Source: DASXKD01 sp963762735 (GTDB lineage Bacteria; Actinomycetota; Actinomycetes; Streptosporangiales; Streptosporangiaceae). From it: 64,000 bases of DNA. Within the stretch, counting starts at the first letter, position 1; the number at the start of each line of letters is the position of its first letter. Below the pieces are notes generated by a model. It was not told the DNA's origin and did no database searches. It saw nothing but the letters and a program-made list of their open reading frames with translations. The position numbers were made by a program, and so were the translations under genes. This document shows, piece after piece, positions 31,346 to 39,906 of this stretch. The stretch spans positions 62,001 through 126,000 of the forward strand of contig CAVXMG010000017.1 in the NCBI GenBank assembly GCA_963762735.1, given 5' to 3'.

Positions 31346-32551
31346 GTGGACAAGCGGTTCTTCGGGCTCAAGAACCAGTACAGCGCCGTCTTCGGCGGCG
31401 GGCAGCGGCAGTTGTCCCCGGAGGAGGTGGGGCGCCGCCTGTTCGGCCCGGTCGTGTCCCGGGACCTGGGCAGCAGCGTGCTGCTGCCGAACGGGGGACG
31501 GTTGCACCTGGAGGTGGTCAGCCACCCGGAATACGCGACGCCGGAGTGCGGCAGCGTGCTTGACCTCATCGTTTATGACAAAGCGGGCGAGCGGATCCTT
31601 GAAGGGCTGCTCGCCGACGCCGGCCAGCGGCTGCGCGAAGAAGGCATCGCCGGCGAGATCTCCGTGTTCAAGAGCAACGCCGACCCGGCGGGCAACTCCT
31701 ACGGCTGCCAGGAGAATTACCTGGTCGCCCGGCGCGGCGAGTTCGGCCGGCTGGCCGGCATCCTGATCCCGTTCCTGGTCACCAGGCAGCTCATCTGCGG
31801 CGCCGGCGCGGTCGTGCAGACACCACGCGGCCCCGTGTACTGCCTTTCCCGGCCGGCCGGGCCCATCGGGAACAGCATATCGTCCGCGGCCACCCGGTCC
31901 AGGCCGCTCATCACTACCCGCGACGAGCCGCACGCCGCCGCCGCGGGGTTGCGGCGGCTACGCGTGATGGTCAGCGACCCCACCATGAGCGAGACCACCA
32001 CAATGCTCAAGGTAGGCGCCACCGACCTGGTGCTGCGCATGGCCGAGGCGGCCACCGTGATGCCGGACCTGACCCTGGACAACCCGGTCCAGGCCATCGG
32101 TCAGGTCAGCCGCGACATCACCGGGCGCAGCCAGATACGGCTGACCAGCGGACGGCAGATGAGCGCGCTCGACATCCAGCGCGAGTACCTGGCCAAGGCA
32201 AGGGACTTCACCGGCAAGCACGGCACGGATCCGGTCAGCAAGCATGTCCTCGGAATGTGGGAGCGGGCGCTGGAGGCGATCGGGACAGGGAACATCGACA
32301 CCATCGCGCGGGAGATCGACTGGGTCATCAAATACCAGCTCATCGAGCGGTACCGGGCAACACATGACCTGCCCCTATCGGCGCCGCAGGTCGCCCAGGC
32401 CGATCTGGCCTTTCACGACGTGCACCGGGGCCGCGGCCTGTACTACCAGCTGCAGCGCAGCGACGCGGTCGAGCGGACCGCGCGTGACATCGACATCTTC
32501 GAAGCGAAAACCATCCCGCCGGTCCCCGGCCGCTACCGGCAGGCGGGCTGA
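31346..32551 (+). CDS. PafA/Dop-family Pup-ligase homologue with altered active site and no C-terminal domain
   Basis: A 401-residue protein similar to PafA along its length: SHPEYATPEC, GNSYGCQENYLV, FLVTRQLICGAG, ATRSRPLITTRDEPHA, SETTTMLKVGA, SALDIQREYL, EIDWVIKYQLIERY and HDVHRGRGLYYQLQ. PafA joins the small tag Pup to lysines of proteins bound for the proteasome. Two hallmark regions differ. The N-terminal GIETEFG (metal/ATP glutamates) reads GLKNQYS here, and the catalytic-base aspartate of LYLDVGSHPEYAT is glutamate (LHLEVVSHPEYAT). The roughly 60-residue PafA C-terminal domain is absent; the protein stops at 32549-32551. No pup, dop or proteasome genes are nearby. It is either a repurposed or inactive paralogue, or a ligase with other chemistry. 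Confidence 0.85.
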   Translation: MDKRFFGLKNQYSAVFGGGQRQLSPEEVGRRLFGPVVSRDLGSSVLLPNGGRLHLEVVSHPEYATPECGSVLDLIVYDKAGERILEGLLADAGQRLREEGIAGEISVFKSNADPAGNSYGCQENYLVARRGEFGRLAGILIPFLVTRQLICGAGAVVQTPRGPVYCLSRPAGPIGNSISSAATRSRPLITTRDEPHAAAAGLRRLRVMVSDPTMSETTTMLKVGATDLVLRMAEAATVMPDLTLDNPVQAIGQVSRDITGRSQIRLTSGRQMSALDIQREYLAKARDFTGKHGTDPVSKHVLGMWERALEAIGTGNIDTIAREIDWVIKYQLIERYRATHDLPLSAPQVAQADLAFHDVHRGRGLYYQLQRSDAVERTARDIDIFEAKTIPPVPGRYRQAG

Positions 32552-32726
32552 TCCCGCTCCTGCCAGATCGCCACGTCCCTGGGCCGCCCCGCCCTCGACC
32601 TGCGCCGGAAAACTGCCCGCCAACTCAAGCGCTCAGTCTCACGCCGCCACACGGTTTCCGAATATTTACTCCGGTTAGCTAGCAAACCGCAGCGCGCAGC
32701 CGTAACCAGAGCTGTAACCCCCGCCT

Positions 32727-32740
32727 TTAAAGATCGTTAG
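32727..32740 (-). repeat. Inverted copy of the IS630 outer end
   Basis: TTAAAGATCGTTAG is the exact complement of CTAACGATCTTTAA at 29094-29107, including the TA target. It could be the right end of a longer mobile unit or the remnant of a second insertion. Confidence 0.65.
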
Positions 32741-32865
32741 CCCGCATCGGCCCCACCTGAGTAACGCTGCCGAAAATGAGCAACGGTTACTTAAGTCGAC
32801 CGTCATGGCGCGTGAACTACAACTGACTGAAGGCAGCCGAGCCGCGGTCCGTCAATTCAGCAAAG

Positions 32866-32899
32866 GGCGGCCCGGGCAGGAGTTACTGCCCGGGCCGCC
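32866..32899 (-). terminator. Strong hairpin after the secreted-protein gene
   Basis: A perfect 13-base stem, GGCGGCCCGGGCA at 32866-32878 and its complement at 32887-32899, with an eight-base loop. It begins 20 bases after the frame-corrected stop (32919-32921) of the minus-strand gene. That position supports the corrected stop. Confidence 0.7.
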
Positions 32900-32918
32900 T
32901 GTTCGGCCAGGAGACGAT

Positions 32919-33939
32919 TCAGCAGTTGTTCGCGACCGCCAGAGCGCTGACGCACAAGTCCGCCACGGCTCTGACCGTATTGCTTGGGCCATTGCCCGGA
33001 TCGGGCGTGGTGTTGGGTTCGAGGGCTATCACTTCGTGGATGCCCGCCATGGAACACGCGGGAGATGGTAATGGTCCCGCTCAGATGCGGACCGATCAGG
33101 GTGCCCACGGGAAGCCCGGCACAGGCCGCGGCCGTGGCCCCCTTGAAGCAGTAAACGGCTGGGCTGGCCGCCAGGGTGTTGCTGCGTGGTTTCCCGGCCA
33201 TGAGCACGGTGAAGCCGGGAACACCGGCGGGCGCGTTGGGAGCCCCGGTGAGGGCCGCCCCCCACCAGCACCTGCTCGTGGCCTTGACCGGCGTCGGGCA
33301 GGCGCCGGCCTTGTCGCTGGCGGTCACCGTCGCCCCGCTCTTGCCGATGTGGGAAGGCGTGAGTACCAGGGTCGGCCTCTTGGGCACAGGCTGGGTGCCA
33401 TAGATGATGTTGCCGAAGTTCAGGCCCGTCGTGGTGGCCAGATCGGCGACGGTCACCACGCAGTTGGTGAGGCCGGCGTTCACCTGCGCCTGGGTGGGCG
33501 GGCACACCGCCTTCTTGTCCAGGGCCGAGAAGCCTGGCGTTCCCCCGGTGGCCGTCACCGTGATGGTGGCGGTGAGGTTACCGCTGGCATCCGTCATGAC
33601 GGCGACGCCCGTGGACAGGTCCGCCTCGCTCGTCGCGGACGACGACGGGCTGATCACCCCGGCCAGGGGACTGGTCTGGGCGACGATCAGCAAGGTGTTC
33701 GCCGGCAGGCCGGTGCAGGCGACGGTCACCGGTGTCCCCGCTGTGTTGCTGGCCGCGAACCCTAGCGGGCTGCCGTTGTAGGTGCAGCTTGACGTCGACG
33801 GCGGGATCGGGATGGCCGACGCCGGGGCGGCGGCCAGGATAGCGGTGCCGGCAAGCAGGCCAGCCCCCAGTCCGAGCACACCTGCTGCCGCGCTCACCCG
33901 CCGCGGGATGCTTCTGTGCTTATGGCTTCGACATGACAT
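32919..33939 (-). CDS. Secreted protein with neocarzinostatin-like sandwich features, frameshifted near its C-terminus
   Basis: ATG 33939 (GGAGGG six bases upstream) starts a Sec signal peptide: basic MSCRSHKHRSIPRRV, a hydrophobic core, and cleavage near APASA-IP at residue 42. Two beta-rich modules follow, each with paired cysteines (VACTGLPANTLLIVAQTSP, then KKAVCPPTQAQVNAGLTNCVVTVADL; later YCFKGATAAACAGLPVGTLIG). The pattern resembles the enediyne-apoprotein/neocarzinostatin-like fold, which I call with low certainty. After RVFHGG (near 33043) one extra base diverts the frame. The corrected reading ends ALAVANNC at 32919, just before a strong hairpin. Uncorrected, it runs to 32857 and through the hairpin. 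Confidence 0.72.
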
Positions 33940-34149
33940 CAAGGCCCTCCATTGCTGGATTGTTTCTTGATTTGACTTGCCCGTCTGCCGGGCCGGTGCC
34001 CCGTCAACGGATTTCAAAAGGAAGCCCGCTCGACCCAGTGTTGTGCCCTCGGTGCAGCGTGTCAACGAGGGCCGAATGCCCAGCAGGCGCGCGACATTGC
34101 ACCATTTGCAAAATTGAACACCGTCGTTCACGCGTGCCCTGACGGAGCG

Positions 34150-36678
34150 CTACCGGACGCTACTCAGTGAGGCCGCTGACACGGTGCCGAGGAAGTGCTC
34201 GGCCAGCCACGGCCCGGTCGCACTGCCCGGGGCACGCGCCACGTCTTCGGGCGTCCCTGCCGCGAGGATGTGCCCGCCCTCTGGGCCGCCGCCCGGTCCC
34301 ATGTCGATGAGGTGGTCAGCGGCGGCGAGCAGGTCCAGGTCGTGGTCGATGACGATGATCGTGGCCCCGGCGTCCAGCAGCCGGTCGAAGACGCCGACCA
34401 GGGTGGCCACGTCGAGTGGGTGCAGGCCGGTGGATGGCTCGTCGAAGACGTACAGCGTCCTCCGCTGGCTGCTGCGCAACCGGGAGGCGATCCGCAGCCG
34501 CTGCGACTCGCCGCCGGACAGCGACGGCGTGGGCTCGCCGAGCCGCAGGTAACCCAGGCCGACATCGCTGACTGGCCGCAGCGCCGCGGCGACCGGGGCC
34601 CGGTCAGCGAACCGCTCCAGTGCGTCCTTGACGCTCAGGCCAAGCACATCGGCTACGGTCATGCCGTCGATCTGGACGGCCAGGGTGGCGTCGTTGAAGC
34701 GGGCGCCATGGCAGGTGGGGCAGCCGACGGTGATATCGGGCAGGTACTGGACGTCGAGGTCGATGTGGCCGAGGCCGCGGCAGGTGGGGCACTGGCCTTC
34801 GCGGGTGTTGAACGAGAAGTGCCCCGGTTTCCAGCGCCGCCGCCGGGCGTACGCGGACTCGGCGAACAAGCGGCGGATCTGGTCGAACGCCCCGGAATAG
34901 GTCGCGGGCGTCGATCGCGCGTTCTGGCCGATCGGCGAGGCGTCGATCTGGACGACCTGGCCGATGCCGCCGAGGTCCAGGCGGCGGACATGCCCGGGCA
35001 GCGCCGACCCGCTGAGCAGCGCCCGCGCGGCCGGGATGAGGCTGTCCAAGACCAGGGCGGTCTTCCCGGCCCCCGACGGGCCGGCCAGCGCGGTCAGCCG
35101 GCGAACCGGGAAGGTGGCGGTGAGGTCGTGCAGGTTGTACAGGTCGCTGATCTCGATGGCGATCTGCCCGCCGGGGCCGCCCCGCACCGGACGGGGCGGC
35201 ACGGCCGGAGCTCCGGCCAGAAACGGGCCCATGATCGAGTGCGGGTCGGTTTCCAGCTGTCCGGGAGTGCCTTGGGCGATCACCGTTCCGCCGCTGGCAC
35301 CAGCCCGGGGCCCGAGTTCGATGACCCAGTCTGCGGAACGGATGAGCTCCCGCTCGTGCTCGACGATGACCACGGAATTGCCGTTCCCGGCCAGAGCGGT
35401 GATCGTCTTGCGCAGCCCCACGACGTTGCTCGGGTGCAGGCCGACCGATGGTTCGTCCAGTACGTAGAGCATGCCCGTGGTGCTGGCACGCACCGTCGAG
35501 GTGAGCTCGATCCGCTGCCGCTCCCCCGTCGACAGCGAGGCGCCGGCCCGGTCGAGTGTCAGGTAGCTGAGGCCGACGTCGAGCAGCGGCGTGAGCCTGC
35601 CGTTCAGCTCGGCCAGCAATCCGCTGGTCATCCGGCCGAGTTCGGCGGGCAGCGTGGCGGGCAGGCCGGCGGCGAACTCGCGCAGCTCCGCCAGGCCGAG
35701 CGCGCTGATTTCGGCGATGTTGCGCCCGCCGAGCTGTGAGGTCAGTGCCTCGGGCCGCAGCCGGGTGCCGTGGCAGACCGAGCAGACGCGGGTGATGAGG
35801 AATCGCTGTACCAGGCGGCGGGTGCGCTCGTTGTCGCTGCGCAGCGAGCGTTCCACCGCGGCGACGGCGTTGTCGTAGTTGACCGACAGTTGCACGGTCC
35901 GCCCACCGCCGCCCGAATGCAGCGTGACCTGCTGGCGGACTGGTTCACCGTGCAGCACGATGTCGCGCTCGCGGTCGGTCAGTGACCGGTACGGCACGTC
36001 GAGGCGGACCCCGAGCTCGCCCGCGGCGTACATCGACAGCCGTCGCCCGCCGGAATTCCACGGCAGCACGGCGCCCTGCTCGATCGTCTTGCCGGGGTCG
36101 GGGACCAGGGTGTCGACGTCGACTTCGGACCGCACGCCCAGGCCATGGCAGGCCGGGCACGCGCCGTAGGAGTTGAAGGCGAAGGACTCGGCGCTGGGGT
36201 CCTCGACATGCGCGCCGCATACCGGGCAGACGATCTGTTCGCCCTGCGTGGCGATCGACGGCGCGACACGGTGGCCGTTCGGGCACAGGTGCGAGCCGAG
36301 CCGCGACATCATCAGGCGAAGCACGTTGAGCACCTCTGACATGGTGCCGACCGTGCTGCGCGGCCCCGGTACCGGCGGGCGCTGCCGCAACGCGAGCGCG
36401 GGCGGCAGGTGGTCGATCCGGTCCACGTCCGGCCGCTGGGCCTGGGTCAGCCGCCGGCGGCTGTAGGTGCTCAGGCTCTCCAGGAACCGCTGCATGCCCT
36501 CGGCGTACAGCGTGCCCATGGCCAGCGACGTCTTGCCGGATCCGGACACGCCGACCACCGCGACCGTCCGCCACAGCGGCACATCGACGTCGATGTCCCG
36601 CAGGTTGTTGTGCCGGGCCCCGCGCACCTCGATGACCGTCGGCAGGGTGCCCGGCACGGGAATGTCAGCAGCCGCCAT
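34150..36678 (-). CDS. UvrA-like tandem ABC ATPase (UvrA paralogue)
   Basis: An 842-residue protein, shorter than UvrA (about 950). It has two ABC modules: Walker A VVGVSGSGKTSLAMGTLYAEG and LAGPSGAGKTALVLDSL, signatures SLSTGERQRIEL (degenerate) and SLSGGESQRLRIA, and DEP boxes VLDEPSVGLHP and VFDEPSTGLHP. UvrA-type zinc modules are present (CPVCGAHVEDPS/CPACHGLG and CPTCRGLG/CPTCHGARFN). Shortened paralogues of this kind (UvrA2/DrrC type) are linked to resistance to DNA-damaging drugs; whether that applies here is inference. Start 36678 (MAADIP) is just before VIEVRGARHNNLRDIDVDVP; the frame extends upstream across the next gene only because that gene is frameshifted. Confidence 0.88.
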   Translation of the reverse strand: MAAADIPVPGTLPTVIEVRGARHNNLRDIDVDVPLWRTVAVVGVSGSGKTSLAMGTLYAEGMQRFLESLSTYSRRRLTQAQRPDVDRIDHLPPALALRQRPPVPGPRSTVGTMSEVLNVLRLMMSRLGSHLCPNGHRVAPSIATQGEQIVCPVCGAHVEDPSAESFAFNSYGACPACHGLGVRSEVDVDTLVPDPGKTIEQGAVLPWNSGGRRLSMYAAGELGVRLDVPYRSLTDRERDIVLHGEPVRQQVTLHSGGGGRTVQLSVNYDNAVAAVERSLRSDNERTRRLVQRFLITRVCSVCHGTRLRPEALTSQLGGRNIAEISALGLAELREFAAGLPATLPAELGRMTSGLLAELNGRLTPLLDVGLSYLTLDRAGASLSTGERQRIELTSTVRASTTGMLYVLDEPSVGLHPSNVVGLRKTITALAGNGNSVVIVEHERELIRSADWVIELGPRAGASGGTVIAQGTPGQLETDPHSIMGPFLAGAPAVPPRPVRGGPGGQIAIEISDLYNLHDLTATFPVRRLTALAGPSGAGKTALVLDSLIPAARALLSGSALPGHVRRLDLGGIGQVVQIDASPIGQNARSTPATYSGAFDQIRRLFAESAYARRRRWKPGHFSFNTREGQCPTCRGLGHIDLDVQYLPDITVGCPTCHGARFNDATLAVQIDGMTVADVLGLSVKDALERFADRAPVAAALRPVSDVGLGYLRLGEPTPSLSGGESQRLRIASRLRSSQRRTLYVFDEPSTGLHPLDVATLVGVFDRLLDAGATIIVIDHDLDLLAAADHLIDMGPGGGPEGGHILAAGTPEDVARAPGSATGPWLAEHFLGTVSAASLSSVR

Positions 36679-36764
36679 ACCAGTCAACCTAAGGCCCTCC
36701 GTCCAGGGCTGCTCTGCCAGGACCGCACCGGGGCCGACGCTCACCCGGCCCCGGTGCGGTGCGG

Positions 36765-37758
36765 TCAGGGGTGCACGGCACCGGGGCTGCTGACGCCGAG
36801 CCCGTGGTCGAGGCGCAGCGACTGCATGATCTGGAACGTGGTGGTCCTGGTGAACACCTCGATGTCGGCGGCGGCCAGCACGCCGGTGTACTTGGCGATG
36901 ATGGGCGCGGCGGCACGGTCGGTGACGGCGTCGAGGTGGGCCTTCACCCCGGCCCAGACGTTCTCCCCGCCCGCCACGTAGAAGGGGATCGGGTTGACCG
37001 AGGCCAGCGCCTCCGCCGCGCTGGCTTGGATGTCGGCGATGTACTGCTGGTGCACCGCGACGTCCTCGCGGGTGGCGAGCCTGCCGAGGTGCCCGCTGAT
37101 GAAGTGGGTCCACGGGTAGGCCAGCGCGATGTCCGGGGCGCCTATGTACCCGATGACGTCCTCGGAGAGGTTGAGGTTGTAGATGAGCACCCAGCCGGCG
37201 TTGACGACGTCGATGAACATCAGGGTGTCGTGGCCGGGGAAGTGGATGTAGATGTTGTCCGGCGTGTGGTTGGGGCCGCGCCAGGCCAGCTCGGCGCGCT
37301 CGCCGCCCACCTCGAGGGTGTAGCGTGTCGGCGAAGGTGACCTCCGGGACCGGCCGGGCCGGGTCGTTGTCGCGCAGCAGCAGGCGCTTGGTCTCCTCGT
37401 GCCCGATGCGGACCACGTCCCCGCCGAACAGCGAGGCCGCGCCGCCGTGGTCGGCGTGGTGATGCGAGTAGACGAAGTGCGTCACCGTGCTTGGCACGCC
37501 GTTGGCGGCGGCGATCTCGTCCACCGCCCGGCGCAGGTTGCCGCCGATGGACGGGGGCGCGTCGAACACCACGACGCCGTCCCGGGTGGTCAGGAACGCA
37601 GACTGGTAGACGCCGTCGGTGACGTAGTACAGGTTCCGCTCGACCCGCCCGACGAAATACCCCTGGTCGTTGAGCGCCGGGCCGAGCGAGGACCGGGGGA
37701 TCGGTGCGTAGTCGGGCAGGTCCGCGGCGCTGCCGGCGCCGGAGGCTGGTGATGTCAC
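36765..37758 (-). CDS. Metallo-beta-lactamase-fold hydrolase, frameshifted
   Basis: A class with the zinc motif HxHxDH (FVYSHHHADHGGAASLFG) near residue 95, preceded by GVYQSAFLTTRDGVVVFDAPPSIG. The second half (PNHTPDNIYIHFPGHDTLMFIDVV, HFISGHLGRLATREDV) carries the remaining ligands. The two halves are offset by one extra base near 37312-37325. GTG 37758 has AGGGAGA upstream; an in-frame ATG at 37854 is less likely. The total is about 330 residues. Its stop lies 86 nt upstream of the UvrA-like start, so both may be in one operon. Substrate unknown. Confidence 0.83.
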
Positions 37759-37939
37759 GGTATCTCCCTTGGATCTCGTGGCACGTCCGCTGGATGGCCG
37801 TGCGTGCCTTCGCGACTTATCCAGGCTTGCCGCCAGGGAGGTGAAGGTCGTCACCGGATCCCGGTGATTCAGGCGTCGTTGGCATCACGTGCGCTGGCTT
37901 AACGCCGAGCGGACCGCGTCGCCGATGGTGATCAGCTCG

Positions 37940-38080
37940 CTATGCGCCATACGCGGGCAGGACTGCCCCGCTCACTGGCGCGGCAGCGTCGCTGACCAGG
38001 AATGCGATCACCTCGGCGATGGCCTCCGGCGCGACTGCCTGGGCCATCACGCCGTCGGGAAAACAGGTCATCACCTGATC
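37940..38080 (-). pseudogene. C-terminal remnant of a short-chain dehydrogenase
   Basis: The minus-strand frame ending at 37940 closes with APEAIAEVIAFLVSDAAAPV and SGAVLPAYGA, which is the standard C-terminal segment of SDR enzymes. Nothing upstream in this or other frames restores the Rossmann or catalytic regions, and a plus-strand gene starts at 38123. Only about 45 codons survive. It probably records a deletion or rearrangement. Confidence 0.6.
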
Positions 38081-38122
38081 CTGGTGATGAGGGTTCACCT
38101 GCCCGCACTCGACGATGGCTTC

Positions 38123-38371
38123 ATGGACCCAGCACCCGTCCCGTATGCGATCCGGATCCACGGCCACCTCGGCGCCACGGTGCTGTCCGCGTTCCCAGCG
38201 CTGATACCGCAGCACTACGGCGCCGACACCGTGCTCACCGGCCTGCTGGACCGGTCCGCACTCTACGGCGTGCTGGCCGAGGTCGAAGCGCTCGGCCTCG
38301 ACCTCCTCGAGGTCCGCCTGCTCACCTCACAAGGCGAATCATCAGATTCAGGTGACAGCTGCTCACCCTGA
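38123..38371 (+). CDS. Small conserved hypothetical protein (82 aa)
   Basis: Starts MDPAPVPYAIRIHGHLGATV and continues LSAFPALIPQHYGADTVLTG, LLDRSALYGVLAEVEALGLDLLEVR. I recognise this pattern from a short actinobacterial family of unknown function in which YEIRVRGHLG and DTVLTG are conserved. The predicted fold is beta-alpha-beta. The ribosome site is weak and an in-frame ATG at 38087 is possible. The stop is 53 bases before the isochorismatase start. Confidence 0.65.
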   Translation: MDPAPVPYAIRIHGHLGATVLSAFPALIPQHYGADTVLTGLLDRSALYGVLAEVEALGLDLLEVRLLTSQGESSDSGDSCSP

Positions 38372-38424
38372 TGGCCACTAGCTTCGGGCGCATCCGAACC
38401 GTGCTACGAGAAGGTGACGCTCCC

Positions 38425-39042
38425 ATGACCAGTGCCCCCGTGCGCGACCCGCTCGCCGACCATCTGATCACGCCGCAGAACGCGGCGCTGCTGCTCATCG
38501 ACTACCAACCCTCGCAGCTGGCGGAGGTCCACTCGATGGATCGCGACCTCCTGGTCAAGAACGCGGTCTCGACGGTGAGGACCATCAAAACCTTCGGGGT
38601 CCCGGTCGTGCACTCCACCATCAACGTCGCCACCGGCCGGGGAGGGCCCACCCTCCCCGAACTCGCCGACCTGCTGGCCGACGACAAACCGTTCGACCGG
38701 ACCACGACCAACTCCTGGGAGGACATCGAATTCGTCCAGGCCGTCCATGCCACCGGGCGCCGGAAGCTCATCCTCTGCGCCCTGTGGACCGAAATCTGCA
38801 TGGCCTTCACCGCCCTCGACGCGCTGCGCGAAGGGTATGAGGTCTACCCCGTCGTCGACGCGATCGGCGGCACCTCGCCCGAGGCCCACCGCGCCGGCCT
38901 TGACCGCGTGATCCAAGCAGGCGGCCACCCAATCAGCTGGGTCTCGCTCGCGGTCGAGCTGCAGCGCGACTGGGCCCGCCAGGACACCGTCCAAGCGATC
39001 ATCGAGATCGTCCTCACCGACCGCCTGCTGAAGGAGCAATAG
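38425..39042 (+). CDS. Isochorismatase-like cysteine hydrolase
   Basis: A 205-residue protein with the family layout: catalytic Asp in ALLLIDYQPSQL (residues about 20-31), a basic residue in the middle, and the nucleophile cysteine in LILCALWTEICMAFTALDAL. It ends EIVLTDRLLKEQ. ATG 38425 follows GAAGGTG at a normal distance; an upstream in-frame start at 38371 lacks one. Members hydrolyse amides or isochorismate. The substrate here is not evident from neighbours. Confidence 0.88.
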   Translation: MTSAPVRDPLADHLITPQNAALLLIDYQPSQLAEVHSMDRDLLVKNAVSTVRTIKTFGVPVVHSTINVATGRGGPTLPELADLLADDKPFDRTTTNSWEDIEFVQAVHATGRRKLILCALWTEICMAFTALDALREGYEVYPVVDAIGGTSPEAHRAGLDRVIQAGGHPISWVSLAVELQRDWARQDTVQAIIEIVLTDRLLKEQ

Positions 39043-39204
39043 CGTCCCCTGGCAATGTGGCCCGCAACGGCTGGCGTAACGCCCGTTGAAAGGCGCAGCC
39101 TGGCGACAACACGAACATGGGAAGACATGAGATGCCCACTACAATTGCCAGGCCCAAGCACGCGATCGTGGCATGTGTAGCCGCCCGGAGACAGGAGCGT
39201 CTCG

Positions 39205-39885
39205 GTGACCGATGATTCCAGTCGCGCCGCATGGCTGCAGCAAGCGCGCTCCTACCTGCGCAACGCCGACCCCGTGCTCGCGCGGCTCATCGACGAGCGG
39301 CCGGATTTCGACCCCCGGGCGTGGATGGCCCAGCTGCCGCCGATGGATCTGTACGGCGCCCTGCTGTTCCAGGTCACCGGCCAGCAGCTTTCCGTCGCGG
39401 CGACCCGCAGCACCATTGCCCGCATCCAGGCCCTGTTCGGCGGCCATCTTCCCTCCCCCACCGCGCTGCTGGGCGTAGATCCCGGCACGCTCCGCGAGGC
39501 CGGGCTGTCGTGGCGGAAGATCAACACGCTCCGCGATCTCGCCGAGCGCATGTCGGACGGCCGGCTGGACCCGGATGTCCTGAGCAGCCTGCCCGACGAT
39601 CAGCTCATGGCAGAGCTCACGGTCATTCCGGGGATAGGTCCCTGGACCGTGCAAGGCGCGCTCATCATCGCCCTCGGCCGGGAGGACGTCGTGCTGCCCG
39701 GCGACCTTGCGCTGCGTAAGGCCATCCAGGCCGCCTACCAGCTCGACCACCTCCCAGCCCAGCAGGAGGTTCTCGACATCGCCGAGAAATGGCGGCCCTA
39801 CCGCAGCCTTGCGACCAGCTACCTGTTCTCCGCCGCCTTCGAGCCAGCCGGAGCACCACCGGCCGCCGGGCGCAGGAGCGATTGA
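39205..39885 (+). CDS. alkA: DNA-3-methyladenine glycosylase II (HhH-GPD)
   Basis: A 226-residue base-excision glycosylase without the N-terminal AlkA/Ada domain. It has GALLFQVTGQQLSVAATRST near residue 55, the helix-hairpin-helix LTVIPGIGPWTVQGALI (near 140), and the catalytic aspartate in VLPGDLALRKA. It removes alkylated purines from DNA. Start GTG 39205 has GGAG-type sequence upstream (GGAGACAGGAG). It stands alone, convergent with ltrA. Confidence 0.88.
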   Translation: MTDDSSRAAWLQQARSYLRNADPVLARLIDERPDFDPRAWMAQLPPMDLYGALLFQVTGQQLSVAATRSTIARIQALFGGHLPSPTALLGVDPGTLREAGLSWRKINTLRDLAERMSDGRLDPDVLSSLPDDQLMAELTVIPGIGPWTVQGALIIALGREDVVLPGDLALRKAIQAAYQLDHLPAQQEVLDIAEKWRPYRSLATSYLFSAAFEPAGAPPAAGRRSD

Positions 39886-39906
39886 AAGGCCCACGAGCGC
39901 GGCGGA

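Larger units (their letters stand above)
29097..32737. mobile_element. Putative 3.6-kb cargo-carrying unit with IS630-like ends
   Basis: CTAACGATCTTTAA occurs at 29094-29107 and, inverted and exact, at 32727-32740. Measured from the TA inward, the far right end matches the IS630 left end in 14 of 17 bases, including the first 11, against 13 of 17 for the element's own right end. Inside are the transposase, the HTH and Clp_N genes and the PafA-like gene. TA flanks both outer ends. This suggests one-unit transposition with cargo, or two IS630-type insertions with one decayed. Inference only. Confidence 0.45.
32552..32918. other. Gene-free stretch after the PafA-like gene
   Basis: It contains the inverted IS630-like end (32727-32740) and, at its right, the terminator hairpin of the secreted-protein gene (32866-32899). 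The PafA frame continues open after the stop for about 60 codons (to the TAG at 32738-32740) with no recognisable similarity to the PafA C-terminal domain. A short plus-strand frame from 32805 runs antisense to the secreted protein and is not convincing. Confidence 0.6.

Noticed and set aside
32805..33071. Plus-strand frame beginning MARELQLTEG
   Set aside because: It crosses the terminator hairpin and runs antisense to the secreted-protein gene, with no similarity.
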